Shown: piece by piece, positions 34,169 through 43,964 of the stretch
How the letters are laid out: the number at the start of each line of letters is the position of its first letter
Position numbering within the stretch: the stretch's first letter is position 1
Origin: Fistulifera solaris
Lineage: Eukaryota > Bacillariophyta > Bacillariophyceae > Naviculales > Stauroneidaceae
Reading direction: 5' to 3'
Length of the DNA: 64,000 bases
Assembly (NCBI GenBank): GCA_030295235.1
Contig: AP026127.1
Coordinates: 436,501 to 500,500 of the forward strand
Notes under the pieces: model-generated
Seen by the model: only the letters and a program-made list of their open reading frames with translations
Told to the model about the DNA's origin: nothing
Database searches by the model: none
Position numbers and translations under genes: made by a program

Positions 34169-34553
34169 ATGAGACACATCGCTTTCTTCCTCTCTGTCGT
34201 CTTGGCGTTTGACGCGTTGACAGACGCGTTTGTTCTGTCAAGGGAACGACGAATTTCGACGTTCTTGTCATCCACGTCTGATTTTTTGGAAACAAAGGCC
34301 CGGTGAATCAAGCGCAGATTTTTATAAGCGCATTCAACAGGCTTCCAATGATCCTGTTGCTTTTGAAAATTTTGTTTTGGAGACCCGGCGGAAGGAGCGA
34401 CAAGAAAAGTCGCAATCAACATCACCCGACATCGACAAAGACAAGGCAAACACAGACGAACCAAAGCCAGCGTATCAACGAGCCGAAGACTGGGACGCGG
34501 ATCAGAGCAAAAGAGTTTCCGGGTGGGATGAAAAATTCAGTTTGATGGCCTGA
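34169..34553 (+). CDS. Small protein with plastid-type bipartite presequence (one frameshift)
   Basis: The product is 127 residues after removing one base from the T6 run at 34282-34287, which joins SSTSDF to WKQRPGESSADFYKR. The N-terminus MRHIAFFLSVVLAF is a signal peptide, followed by LTDAFVLSRERR. A Phe right after the predicted cleavage site and then Ser/Arg-rich residues match the diatom ASAFAP-type rule for import into the complex plastid. The mature part is short, hydrophilic and charged, with no domain known to me. Plastid location is inferred from the presequence only. Confidence 0.6.
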
Positions 34554-34700
34554 GGCACGGAAATGGCTTCAATCAAAATGAAATCCTGCGGCGCCATTTG
34601 AAGGGATTTTAAGTGTCTCTCGTAGTATTTGACTAGAAATTCATACTTTATTCGCCCCTGTCTCTTATTCTAGCACGATTAGAGTCGTTAATCTTGTGAA

Positions 34701-35732
34701 CTATATTCGAAAGGCGGAAACTACGTGGGTCGGTACGGCTGATCCTGCTTGCGTCACCACTTTATCAATTAGTTCAAGAGACGGCAATTCTCCAAAAGAT
34801 GTGCCGAACTGGTTTGCATGTATACCACTCGTAACAAACACACTCGGAATCCCAGCCTGATAAGCACCTGCGATGTCGTGATGAAGGGAATCGCCGACAT
34901 GGGCTACTCGACTTTTCTCCAGGCCCAAACGATCTATACAGGCCAAAAATTGCTCCTTATGAGGCTTTCCAAACAATGTAGTCTGTCCTCCAAGTTCTTG
35001 ATATCGTGCGGCGATCTTTCCCGGCATGTGCGCTTGTCCTCCTTCCGGAGTCTGCACGACAAAGTCGGGGTTGGCACAAACACAAGGGAGACTACGATCG
35101 ATACAGGCTTGCAGAATGGGTTCTAGATCGGTCAAATCTCCCTCTTCAATGAATCGTTTTAATGACTGCTGCGATATGGAATCTCCGCGATACCACACTT
35201 CCGAACCGTGCAACAACAAAAAATCGGCTTCTTCGATCGTCGAGGCAACTTGGACATGTCCACATTCTTGTAGAAACCGCTGTGGGGTAGCGGTCAAGCG
35301 CGGATTGTTGACATCGGACGCGTCCCATGTTAGGAACAAGGCCTTGGCGGGCGATGACGACTGACTTCCGAATGTTTTCCGTATATATTTACTGGCTTCT
35401 CCACCGGAAGTGACGGCGCCCAAAAAGTGCGTTTCGTCGAATCCGAATTTCGGCAATTTTTGCAGGGCAGCTTGACTGGGAGCAGACGTATTCGAAAGAA
35501 TGATCAGCGTTTTCCCATTCGCGTACAATTCTCGAACACAATCCACAGCACCATCCAATGCATTTACACCATCGTGCATGACACCAAACTGATCCAGAAT
35601 GAACGCATCGTAGCGATGCATCAGTTCGGAGAAGGATTTGTGAACGGTGAATGCCGAAGCCGAATACCATCGCCGCCGCGAGGCTGCCGTGAGGAAAAGA
35701 ATGGAGCTTACAGTTGAGGATGCGAATCTCAT
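34701..35732 (-). CDS. HAD-superfamily class IIA hydrolase
   Basis: A single frame of 343 residues. HAD motif I is ILDQFGVMHDG (~residues 45-55), motif II LIILSNTSAP, the class IIA cap lies between, motif III is GKPHKEQF and motif IV is VAHVGDSLHHDIAGA. This matches the subfamily annotated as HAD-IIA TIGR01459-like, where motif I has D-x-x-G-V-x-x-D. Members are phosphatases acting on small phosphorylated metabolites; the substrate is unknown. The N-terminus carries RRRWYSASAFTVH; ASAF is the diatom plastid cleavage motif, but the preceding stretch is less hydrophobic than a classical signal peptide, so plastid or mitochondrial targeting both remain possible. Confidence 0.88.
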   Translation of the reverse strand: MRFASSTVSSILFLTAASRRRWYSASAFTVHKSFSELMHRYDAFILDQFGVMHDGVNALDGAVDCVRELYANGKTLIILSNTSAPSQAALQKLPKFGFDETHFLGAVTSGGEASKYIRKTFGSQSSSPAKALFLTWDASDVNNPRLTATPQRFLQECGHVQVASTIEEADFLLLHGSEVWYRGDSISQQSLKRFIEEGDLTDLEPILQACIDRSLPCVCANPDFVVQTPEGGQAHMPGKIAARYQELGGQTTLFGKPHKEQFLACIDRLGLEKSRVAHVGDSLHHDIAGAYQAGIPSVFVTSGIHANQFGTSFGELPSLELIDKVVTQAGSAVPTHVVSAFRI

Positions 35733-35774
35733 GTTGCAGCGAGAATAATAGCGCTATGTTTCCAACAATCGAAT

Positions 35775-35775
<1 letters not shown>

Positions 35776-35809
<34 letters not shown>
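35776..35809. repeat. Poly(T) tract of 34 bases
   Basis: An uninterrupted T34 sits ~45 bp upstream of the HAD hydrolase start codon, followed by an A/T-rich stretch. Its length in the consensus is unreliable, given homopolymer errors elsewhere in the window. Confidence 0.9.
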
Positions 35810-35813
<4 letters not shown>

Positions 35814-36071
35814 AAAAAATAAACGCACGACACGCACGACGCGTCTCACATTTTACTGTAGACCCTAGTGTAGGTTACCTTTTCTCATGTATGACTGGAT
35901 GCACTCGTGAGTAATAAAGGTGGTCATCGCAGTACAGTTTTTATTGCCGCCCGCGTTTTTCCAATATTTTTTCAACTTTGCCCGTTGCACTTCTTGTCTA
36001 CACCTAATTTTGACGATGACAAGCCTATTCCTATCTTCATAACCCGCTAATCACGGTAAACAAACGTTCAC

Positions 36072-37265
36072 ATGCAAGTCAAGCACGGGCATCCACGGCG
36101 CCCAACGGTCGGCTGCTTTCTACTATCGGTCATCGGCTACTTCGCCGTCTCGACGCCTCTCCTGTATTGCCGAACCTTTTCTTATCCTGTGATCAACAAC
36201 GCTCGCATTCCTCCCGTCAGCGAAACCATATTTGACCCTAGCAAATGGGGAAACGACTCTATTGTTGAATGCAGGGCAAGGCACCACCGGAACTCGCACC
36301 ATCATGGAGGCGACCTGTCGCGTGGGAATTCCGTCATTTCATTATCTTTTTTCGTGCGGCCCGTATCAATCCTTCTGGACAAAAAGTGATGAATATCTTG
36401 GTCAATACAATTTGGTGTTAAATGAAAAGCGAGTCCTTCACGAAAAGTTGATGGAACATTGGCTCTTTTACCGAGAATGTGCCTATCCGCTGGAAACCGT
36501 CTTGGTGGCAGCAGCTCGTCGGCAAGCCGATCATCGATTGCACCACGAACCGCCTCGAAGAAGTACTGAAAGAAAACAAAATGACTTTGATCGAGTTGCT
36601 GAAACAACCTGGCAGTTTTGCTCTACATGATTCGCCATATCCTTACTTTTTGGACTACATGTTACAGCTCGCAAAAGGCGGTGATGCCACCAACAATCTC
36701 CAACCCCGATCAATAACACTCATGCTTTCGGAACGAGAAAACACAATCTGGTCATCCAGGCGAATCGGGGAGCATCAAGAGGTCCCCGTATGTAAAGAGC
36801 AGTTTAATGAAATCATAACGGGTTCCAGTTCGAGTGTTGAAGGAGACTTTTACTACGCTGGTGCGTTCGATCTCATTGCTTGCGTCGAACAAGCCAGAAA
36901 ACAGGATCCGCCACCAAGGCTCGTCTCGAACATTCTCATTTCGTACCGAGGCTTGCAAGACATCTGCGATTCCCGCAAGAGTCACGCCCTCACAATGTCA
37001 TCAGCGTCTCGGTGAAATCAATGCCAGTGCAATGAAAGACTATCAAGATCGGGTTCGACAGCTTTACAAGCCAGCATATACGATCAATTTGTGGGATCAG
37101 CGCTTCACGACTGCTGAAATTGCCATGGATATTTACAACAAACTCTCCAAGCTACAGAATATGGTAAACAGAGTCGAGATGGTGATGCGTGGTGGTCCTG
37201 ACGATGGCAAACTCCTACCGCTCATATCCACGCTTGAGTCTAAAAGTGAAGAGCTTGCTCCTTGA
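36072..37265 (+). CDS. Sulfotransferase-like uncharacterised stramenopile protein (three frameshifts)
   Basis: The product is about 396 residues after shifts in the G4 run 36247-36250, the T4 run 36466-36469 and near 36970. With these the frame runs continuously and the length fits three. A hydrophobic span near residues 14-32 (GCFLLSVIGYFAVSTPLLY) suggests a type II Golgi anchor. It is followed by LLLNAGQGTTGTRTIMEAT, which resembles the 5'-phosphosulfate-binding loop of PAPS-dependent sulfotransferases. Later blocks HDSPYPYFLDYML, ITLMLSERENTIWSSRR and YAGAFDL recur in related diatom proteins I recall. The assignment rests on the loop and topology, so it is tentative; the acceptor is unknown. 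Confidence 0.5.
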
Positions 37266-37648
37266 ACGCAAGTGCACCTCGTAGGAGTAGCGTATTGCAT
37301 GTTGGCAGAAAGAGGACGGTTTGACAAGGTTGCGAATCCCTTTGTGTGCTGCTTCATTTTTCTCTAGATTGGCTTTGACGGTCCAAATGTCGGAGAATTC
37401 ACGACGAAAAGTTGAAGAGTATTAATTTCCTAGCCATACTCTCGCCATGCTGAGAAGCAACGAATGATATGCCTAGTCGAATGCGGAAAAGAAAAAGAAG
37501 TATTACTTAGTTTATCACCGCCTACCATGTCAGGGGGGAAGTACTGGGAGAGTAGAAGTGCCATTTTATGATAATGTCTTCGTCATTTCCCTTCTACATG
37601 ACACATCAACCGTGCTCATCACGCGAGTCGTCATCCTGAAGAAGATGG

Positions 37649-39201
37649 CTACGTTAATGCCCTCGTCGGTTTTAGCCCGGCACGACGCTTTTTCAGCTTA
37701 CGCCCGTTTGATCGGCTTGTCACGAACGACTCGAAACCATGATTCTCTACAGGCTGAACTATCTCAAACAAAACATCGGTGTGATCTGATAGCAAAAGTG
37801 CTGTGCACTGGAGATCGTTTGCAGCTCTATCGACCAAAGCGTTCATTATAACAGATGATCGCTCTGGATGCTTCAACCCCTAACTCCTTCGATCCTCGAC
37901 AAAAGCCGTTAAAGGCATAGAGCTGATCAATATGGTTGCCATCCGAAATAAGTTTGCCCTCTTGATTGGTGACGGTAATGCGTCGGTTCACAGACAGTAA
38001 TTTTTGGAGACGCCAGAAGTCATCGCCAAAAGCCTCTTCTTCATTGTCAACAACGACTTTGACCTCGCGTAGCCCTTCGTGTTCTTCGAAACAATCGAGA
38101 AGAGAGCCAATGTGCGGCTCCCACTTCACCTTGTTCATACTATGAAACAATTCAAGTGTCCTGAGGTTTGCATTGGCCCGTATAGCGCGGACAAGCTCCT
38201 GTGTCACAATACCAGGGATCGATCCGCCCTCATGTTCATCTTCATTCAGCGTGAAAACAATCGAAAGCGATGTTTAGCTCCACTAAATGTCCGCAACCTG
38301 CTATGCGTCGCAAACAAGATATTGCAGCGTCAGCTGGGAAGTGTTGTTCATCGTCATCTATGACAACAGTGAGTTTTTTGGGAGCAATCTTCAAATTTTG
38401 GAACTCCTCACTCAACAACGTGCCAGAGTAAACCCAGCAGCTTAAGGAGCCGACTTTTGAGAGGAATGGAAAGATAGCAAGCTCATCTGGCAAGGAAGGC
38501 AATTCCAAGCGCTCGATCATTTCGATCTGGAGAAGTCGTTTGAAATTCTCGTCTGTCAACCTTGGATCCATGTAGATTTTTAGTGTACCAAACGACGGCG
38601 CGTTTTTCCAGCGCCGATGAACGCAGTGCCCCCATCTTCGAACGAGCTCTCACTTAAGGATAAAATGATGGTATGTGGTCTTGCTGCAAGGACAACTGCC
38701 TGTTCGACACTCAGCAGAATCCCTTCCAAATCCACCTCAAGTGACGGGACTAATTGAAGGATATGTCGAAAACAATGAGAGCGAGCCGCACGAAAATCAA
38801 AGTAATCCATGTGATTGCTAACGTAAAAGGTTCCTTTCCTTTCAGTATTTTCTAATTGCATAAAGTATGCAGCTGTTTGCGCCATCTCATCCTCCGTGTC
38901 ACCGGGCGATACTTAATCTAGGTCCAGTTTTTCCAAAACTTAGGTGCAAAAGTTGTCGTTCCTCTTCCGGATAGTCACTTTTGTAGCCGTGTGGTTCCAC
39001 GTCGTAAGAGTGTTGTTGTCGCGCCAGATGGCCAGTGCTTGCCCGTACCTGTTGATCTCTTCCAGATTTAAGGGGTCTCGCATCAGGGCGAACGTCCATG
39101 TTTCCCCGGGCGGTACGCCAGCGAGCCACTTGCTCGGGCCGGCGTTGAAAAGACGGTATCACTTCAAATAAAGCACCTGTACTGCGGTTTTGGGACTCCA
39201 T
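37649..39201 (-). CDS. LRR-like diatom family protein, paralogue of the gene at the window start (four frameshifts)
   Basis: The product is 516 residues from the ATG at 39199-39201 (MESQNRSTG) after single-base shifts near 38902-38906, at 38603-38607, 38254-38257 and 37877-37880. Each joins adjoining frames smoothly and the sum is a multiple of three. The N-terminal ~100 residues are polar. The rest alternates leucine-rich strands and helices (NLRTLELFHS, LREVKVVVDN, RLELPSLPDEL), LRR-like without a strict consensus. The last ~200 residues align with the gene at 1-927. Function is unknown. It ends convergently with the sulfotransferase-like gene. Confidence 0.6.
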
Positions 39202-39553
39202 GTAAAAGTAAGGGATATGAAGAAAGATAATCTCATCGAATGACACAATGAATGAAGTGCAACAAAAGCGCTGAAAATTGTGTGTGTGTATCATGTTCAT
39301 GTTTTATTTTAGGAAGCATTGGTACTTTTGGAGTCTCATTGTATGAACGCTTTTTAAGTAGTGAGTACCACGCAGACTCCATCAATACACCAGACTTACG
39401 CAAGGACACTTATGCACAAACCGTGTTCGCGCCATAAAACGTTTCGCGACACTTGCGAGTGTGACGAATAATAAAAATGCCTCGAGAACTTCATTTGCAT
39501 TCAAAGTCGGTACACATTTTATTTCATCATTCGCTTCTTTTAGCATCTACATC
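39202..39553. other. Divergent intergenic region
   Basis: This ~350-bp gap lies between the starts of the LRR-like gene (minus) and the ARM-like gene (plus). No motif or repeat was recognised. Confidence 0.4.
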
Positions 39554-40985
39554 ATGTCATCACGCAATTTAGCACGTCCTCGCTCACTCGCGAGTTCAGC
39601 ACGGGCAAAATCAGGCGACAACAAGCAACCAGAGCGACCGAGTCATTCGAGTCACATTCATTCCAGTGCACCCAAAGTTCCGCAAAGTAACACTACACTT
39701 CTCGCGGGTCGCAACATTTCTATCAAGAAAGCGCACCGCGACTCCGATACAGAGCACTACGCACACGATAACGAAACATCCGGAATTCCGAAGCATCCCC
39801 GACGACTTTGGAAAGTCGATGATGATAAACTTCCCCATTTCCCGACTTCTTTCCGCCACCCACCCCACGAGAATCCTGCCTCATTACGGATGCACCCCCC
39901 TCTGTCATTGCCGTTCGTATTGCGGAATGCTTGCGTCGTCGCTCGGTAGCGGTCGAGTACGACGAAGATACTTGTACCGCCACCGGTGTCACGGTAGACG
40001 GTTGTTCGTTTCAAATTCATTTGTGGCAAGCACGAGATACGGACGTGCTCGTGGAGTGCATCAAGCAGAGGGGTTCCTCTCAAACATATCACTGGGCCGT
40101 ACAGGCTGTTTTGCAGGCGGCCCAGTCACTGGATTCTGGGAAGACAGACGGTCGGTTTATCAGGCATCTACCACTGAGTTCAACCGATTATTTTTCAAAG
40201 TCGAACACCCAATCGACCCATCACGCCTTATTGATACGGAATCAGATGCTGACACACCCGCCGAAGCATCCGAAATGGTTCTGGCATCGTTAGAACGGGC
40301 CTGGCAATTACTCGGAAAAGATCGTTGCGAAGCGCAGCAACTCGGAATGGAGTCGATTGTTCATTTGACCGATCGGCATACGACCGGAGTAGCAAGGGCA
40401 ATGTATGCGGCATTAGCAGTTCTTGGGGCACCTGCTACTCTGGGCTACGCTATCCCGCTGGAAGATATCCATGAGCGATGGATCTATGGACTCATCGTGA
40501 ACCGTGCCACGCCCACCGAACAAGGGGCCGTAGATGTCGATAGCACCACGTTGCTCGCGAATTCGATCGATGATGACATACACGTTGGCAAAATGCGTTC
40601 CCTGGCACTTCGGGTACTTGCCAACGCTTTGACAATTCTTTCAGAATACCAGGCAGATGTTTTGGAGAACTTACTTCGCGACAGAATACCACGGTGGACA
40701 TCCGAGCAGCTGATCGACGCTCTGGTAGCAGATCTTCATGGCTCTTATCGACCGCCAACGGCTGCGCCCCACTTGTCAACGCAACATGACGCTGCGCTCG
40801 CCATGCAATGTCTTGGATATTTGAGTAAACACAGCGTCTCAACTGCCAGATACATTGAATCGAATCCGAGTGCTTTGTCGTTATTGGATGGTGCGAGGAC
40901 CGTGGGACGTTCCACGCATGTGCTTCTCCACGAGCTGTCAACTAAGATATACGAGCAATTAACCGAAGAGCACAGGTCGTGCTGA
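39554..40985 (+). CDS. Uncharacterised protein with ARM-like C-terminal half (two frameshifts)
   Basis: The product is 477 residues from the ATG at 39554 after adding one base at the C4 run 39833-39836 and the T3 run 40156-40158. The first ~95 residues are Ser/Arg/Lys-rich and probably disordered. A compact segment VIAVRIAECLRRRSVAVEY...FQIHLWQ follows. The C-terminal ~270 residues consist of amphipathic helices with ARM/HEAT-like spacing (ARAMYAALAVLG, LALRVLANALTILSEY, ALAMQCLGYLSKHS, THVLLHELSTKIYEQL). I do not recognise the family; an adaptor or scaffold is the most that can be inferred. Confidence 0.6.
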
Positions 40986-41082
40986 TGAGCGCGATGAAGT
41001 TTTCTGAACTATCTCACGGATACTATACTCCCTCTTTCCTCGACCCGGCCGATTTGTATTTTAGACTGTAATTTTTAGTAAC

Positions 41083-41826
41083 TTAGTTTTCCACTTCTGC
41101 AGCAGAAATTGATCCTTCTTGATTTTTATCGACTGACTGCAGCATGGTTTGCGCCCAACGACGAAACACTTCAGCCTGATACTCTCTGTCACGCTTCACG
41201 ATATCCGGAGCTTCGGCTAAGACCGCCTTGACTTGTGCTACCTTCAAAGAACGCTTTTCCATTTTTCGATGGTGTGCCCGGACAAGTAATTTTTTATACT
41301 TTTTACGAATCTTTCGAACCGCTTGCCATCGTCTACCTTGTCGCTTGGCCTCCCGCGTTCCCCGCTTCCCCGCCCGCGCGGGGACAGCATCGTAGGCTTC
41401 CTTCAACAAAAGTTCCGTTTCCTCGGGACTGTAGCGCAAGGGCGGATAGAGACCTCCACCGGCCTTGGTCAATCTCTGCCGCTCGGCGGCGGCTTCGACG
41501 GCACTCTGCTTCGCCTTCTTGGTGGCCCGAGCACTGACACCGGCTTTTCCGGGGAATGCGCCAATGGAAAGGGATTGTTGTACATCCACCCAGTCTTGTT
41601 GCTGCTGCGTCTCTTGTGATACGATTTTTCTCATGCGCTTTTCGTCCTTCTTGCTCGGTTTATTTCTTGCACCGAAGAAGCGCTGCTGCATCGAGTTGGA
41701 GGCAGCTGTCAGCGCGTAGTTTGTTTGTGGGATGTGGATTGACTTGATTACTGCGGATCTCGTCAACGTTGGTGACTTGAGACTCATTCGAGCCAGTTGG
41801 CTTGTTAGCAAATTGAAAGTCATCAT
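41083..41826 (-). CDS. Basic, probably mitochondrial protein of unknown function
   Basis: A single frame of 247 residues from the ATG at 41824-41826. The first ~50 residues (MMTFNLLTSQLARMSLKS...) have Arg, Lys and Ser and no acidic residue, followed by QQRFFGARN, a typical mitochondrial presequence pattern. The mature part is very basic, with RRWQAVRKIRKKYKKLLVRAHH and a helical C-terminus, as in mitoribosomal or RNA-binding proteins. No named family is recognised, so a mitoribosome role is only a suggestion. The minus-strand frame continues upstream of this Met, but through repeat sequence near 42 kb that I do not consider coding. Confidence 0.6.
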   Translation of the reverse strand: MMTFNLLTSQLARMSLKSPTLTRSAVIKSIHIPQTNYALTAASNSMQQRFFGARNKPSKKDEKRMRKIVSQETQQQQDWVDVQQSLSIGAFPGKAGVSARATKKAKQSAVEAAAERQRLTKAGGGLYPPLRYSPEETELLLKEAYDAVPARAGKRGTREAKRQGRRWQAVRKIRKKYKKLLVRAHHRKMEKRSLKVAQVKAVLAEAPDIVKRDREYQAEVFRRWAQTMLQSVDKNQEGSISAAEVEN

Positions 41827-41985
41827 GCTTATCGTTTTCTTATGCAATAAACAAAAGCTAAAATGGCCACTTTTTGTGCGGTGCTTGTATTTTTTGTGTG
41901 CGTGTTTTATCGTCTCGTTGCAATTCGCGGACGACATACAAACTACGCGTGACTCATGGCTGGAATGAAACTCAATACGGAGTAG

Positions 41986-42071
41986 CAGGGAGACACGGGA
42001 ACGCACCTCTGCTTGGTACATTTTTCTACGGGGGGCCTACGTGAGTGTACACTTTTTCCCGAACCTTCCAG
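41986..42071 (-). repeat. Empty-site copy of the dispersed repeat found at 31.9 kb
   Basis: In inverted orientation it matches 31855-32012 on both sides of the 79-bp insert, but here the two flanks meet at a single CTG (42009-42011). It therefore records the sequence before insertion of the MITE-like element. Confidence 0.8.
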
Positions 42072-42094
42072 GGAAAGTAGGTCTCTAGTTAGCA

Positions 42095-42235
42095 ACTCAT
42101 TTTTATCTATTTATCTATTTATTTATCTATCTATTGATAATAGCGCGGGTGTGACGCTATCCCCGGGGATCGAGCCCCCCGCTTGCGGGAAGGGCGAGAA
42201 CGAAAAAAAGCCACTGCAGGGGCTAGCCGCCGATG
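42095..42235 (-). mobile_element. Possible second tRNA-derived SINE fragment with simple-repeat tail
   Basis: On the minus strand GGCTAGCCCCTGCAGTGGC resembles an A box and GGCTCGATCCCC, about 49 bp on, resembles a B box. Shortly after, the sequence runs into a TAGATAGATAAATAAATAGA-type tail (plus strand 42101-42136, TATCTATTTATCTATT), as in some SINEs. No clear target-site duplication was found, so this is tentative. Confidence 0.35.
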
Positions 42236-42395
42236 ATTGATTGATTGTGAATTGTGATGGTCTGATTGGCGATTTATGGTGAGAATCAGTTTCTTTGGCG
42301 ATGGACAACTTTTCCGTTGAGTACCGGTAAGCTTTTTTATAGATGTTTTTTTATGCAGTATGGCGCAAGAACTATCTTCATAATACTACACCGCT

Positions 42396-43370
42396 TTAAG
42401 CTGCCTGACTTGCTTTGGACGACTGGAAAACATCGATACGATGGTACAAGGGATCAGTAATTCTCAAAGCGTAGGTTATGGTTCGCTTGGCATAATAATC
42501 GGGATCCATTTCGAGATTTTGAATGACATCATGGACCAGATGTCCTCGCTCCACTTGTGCTCCTATTTCATTGTGAATTCGAGTGAAGTGAATGTGCGCT
42601 TGATAAAACTGCGGCTGGTAGTGAAAGAAGCAGCGGATCATATCCGGTGAGATGCCGTACGTCTTCTCGATGACCTTTGGACACACATCTAGTAGTTCTT
42701 TGAGCATTGCCAAATGAGATCCACGGAGGTCCCGAAGCGATGAAACGTTTTTGTCTTTTAGTATAGCCAGACAATACAGATCATCAACTGCTTCATGCTG
42801 ATACCAGACTTCGCGACTTGTGGTTTTGGGGTCTGGGTGCGAACGCCACTTTGTATCAACATTGACGAGAAAGTGCTGTGTATCCAAGAGACAGCGCTCT
42901 TTTTCTTTTCACCAGAAAGTACGTTATCAATCCACGATAAACTTCCGGATTGTTTCAACTCCTGTATATATGGCTCGGTTACGTGGCGATACAGCTCGGG
43001 TGTCTCATGAATGAGCCGAGACGACGGAGACGGGGACGCTCGTTGAATTTGGCGGTCACTCGCTGGATAAATGAATTCACATTGTAAAGGACCGAAATCC
43101 GGGGAAGAAGTGATCCCCACAAATGAAGTCAAGGTAGTAAGAAAAGAGTTCCAAAGACCTGTTCGGGGTGTGGCGTTATAGTAACTGTATTCGGCGCCAC
43201 TCTCGCTGGACAGATGGAAATCGTAATGCTGTAGCAATTTGATAATGCGAGCAGTCTCGCCCCCTTCCGAGTTATTCGAACTAATCTGAGATAGAAGTCT
43301 TTGTCGGAAAGGAAGTATAGTCAGTTTCAGCAACGATGACACTTCTCCTTGCTCGAACAAAAAGTGGCAT
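42396..43370 (-). CDS. DCPS: Scavenger mRNA-decapping enzyme DcpS (two frameshifts)
   Basis: The product is 324 residues from the ATG at 43368-43370 after removing one base from the A5 run 43359-43363 and adding one to the T4 run 42906-42909. The C-terminal half is the HIT-type catalytic domain: DLRGSHLAMLKELL, then FHYQPQFYQAHIHFTRI, and a C-terminal RTITYALR strand. DcpS hydrolyses the m7GpppN cap left after 3'-5' mRNA decay. The usual HxHxH triad reads QAHIH, so the first His is replaced by Gln while the central, nucleophilic His is kept. The swapped-dimer N-terminal half is present (FEQGEVSSLLKL, YSYYNATPRTG). DCP2 is also in this window. Confidence 0.85.
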
Positions 43371-43964
43371 GATTATCCGACGCATTCAGCACACGAGCCT
43401 GACAGGAAGAGTCCCGCAACATAGAGGCAGGGTCCCTGTTGCTTGTCATTATAGCTTGTTTGGGCGATTGTGATTGTGCCTTCTGTTGTTCGGGTTATGT
43501 TCTTCCGATGAAGCACTGCCGCTCTTGAAAGGTCGTCTTTTTTCGTCGATTTTGCATTGATGCCGGGTGGAAAATGTGCGAGTACGTAAAATGTGAGAGT
43601 GGAAGAAAAACGTTAAGACGACGGACATAGAACGAAAGCGACTCTAAAACAGGAAGTAGGCTTTTTGTGTGGAACGGCTCCAACTGCAATGTCCGATGTC
43701 CGTTTCGAAAAATTTATTACTCTTGATATCAGACTAGGTATCGCTTTGCGATCCGCGACGTCAGTTGTACTTTACCTTGATACTTCAGCGAATTTATTTG
43801 CGAGGGGGCGATAATTCAAAATCGCCGGCGCGCCATTTGAATTTCCAACTGACTAATTCCACCCAAATTTACCCCCTTTCATTGTTTCATCACGGATCGC
43901 TTGAATTGTGTTCGCAACAACCGTTTAACATTTCGATCGAAGGCAGAAGAATATTAAACAAACC
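43371..43964. other. Divergent intergenic region, no gene seen
   Basis: About 590 bp between the starts of DcpS (minus) and the TPR gene (plus). No repeat or RNA gene was recognised. Confidence 0.4.

Noticed and set aside
38899-39300. Separate small gene upstream of the LRR-like gene
   Set aside because: A one-base change near 38902-38906 joins it smoothly to the following frame and the total length then fits three, so it is treated as the N-terminus of that gene.
41827-42021. N-terminal extension of the basic mitochondrial protein
   Set aside because: The frame continues through dispersed repeat sequence shared with 31.9 kb; the MMTF start gives a normal presequence.
22147-43370. DCP2-DcpS gene cluster as a functional unit
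   Set aside because: The two genes are ~19 kb apart on opposite strands with many unrelated genes between; proximity is probably chance.
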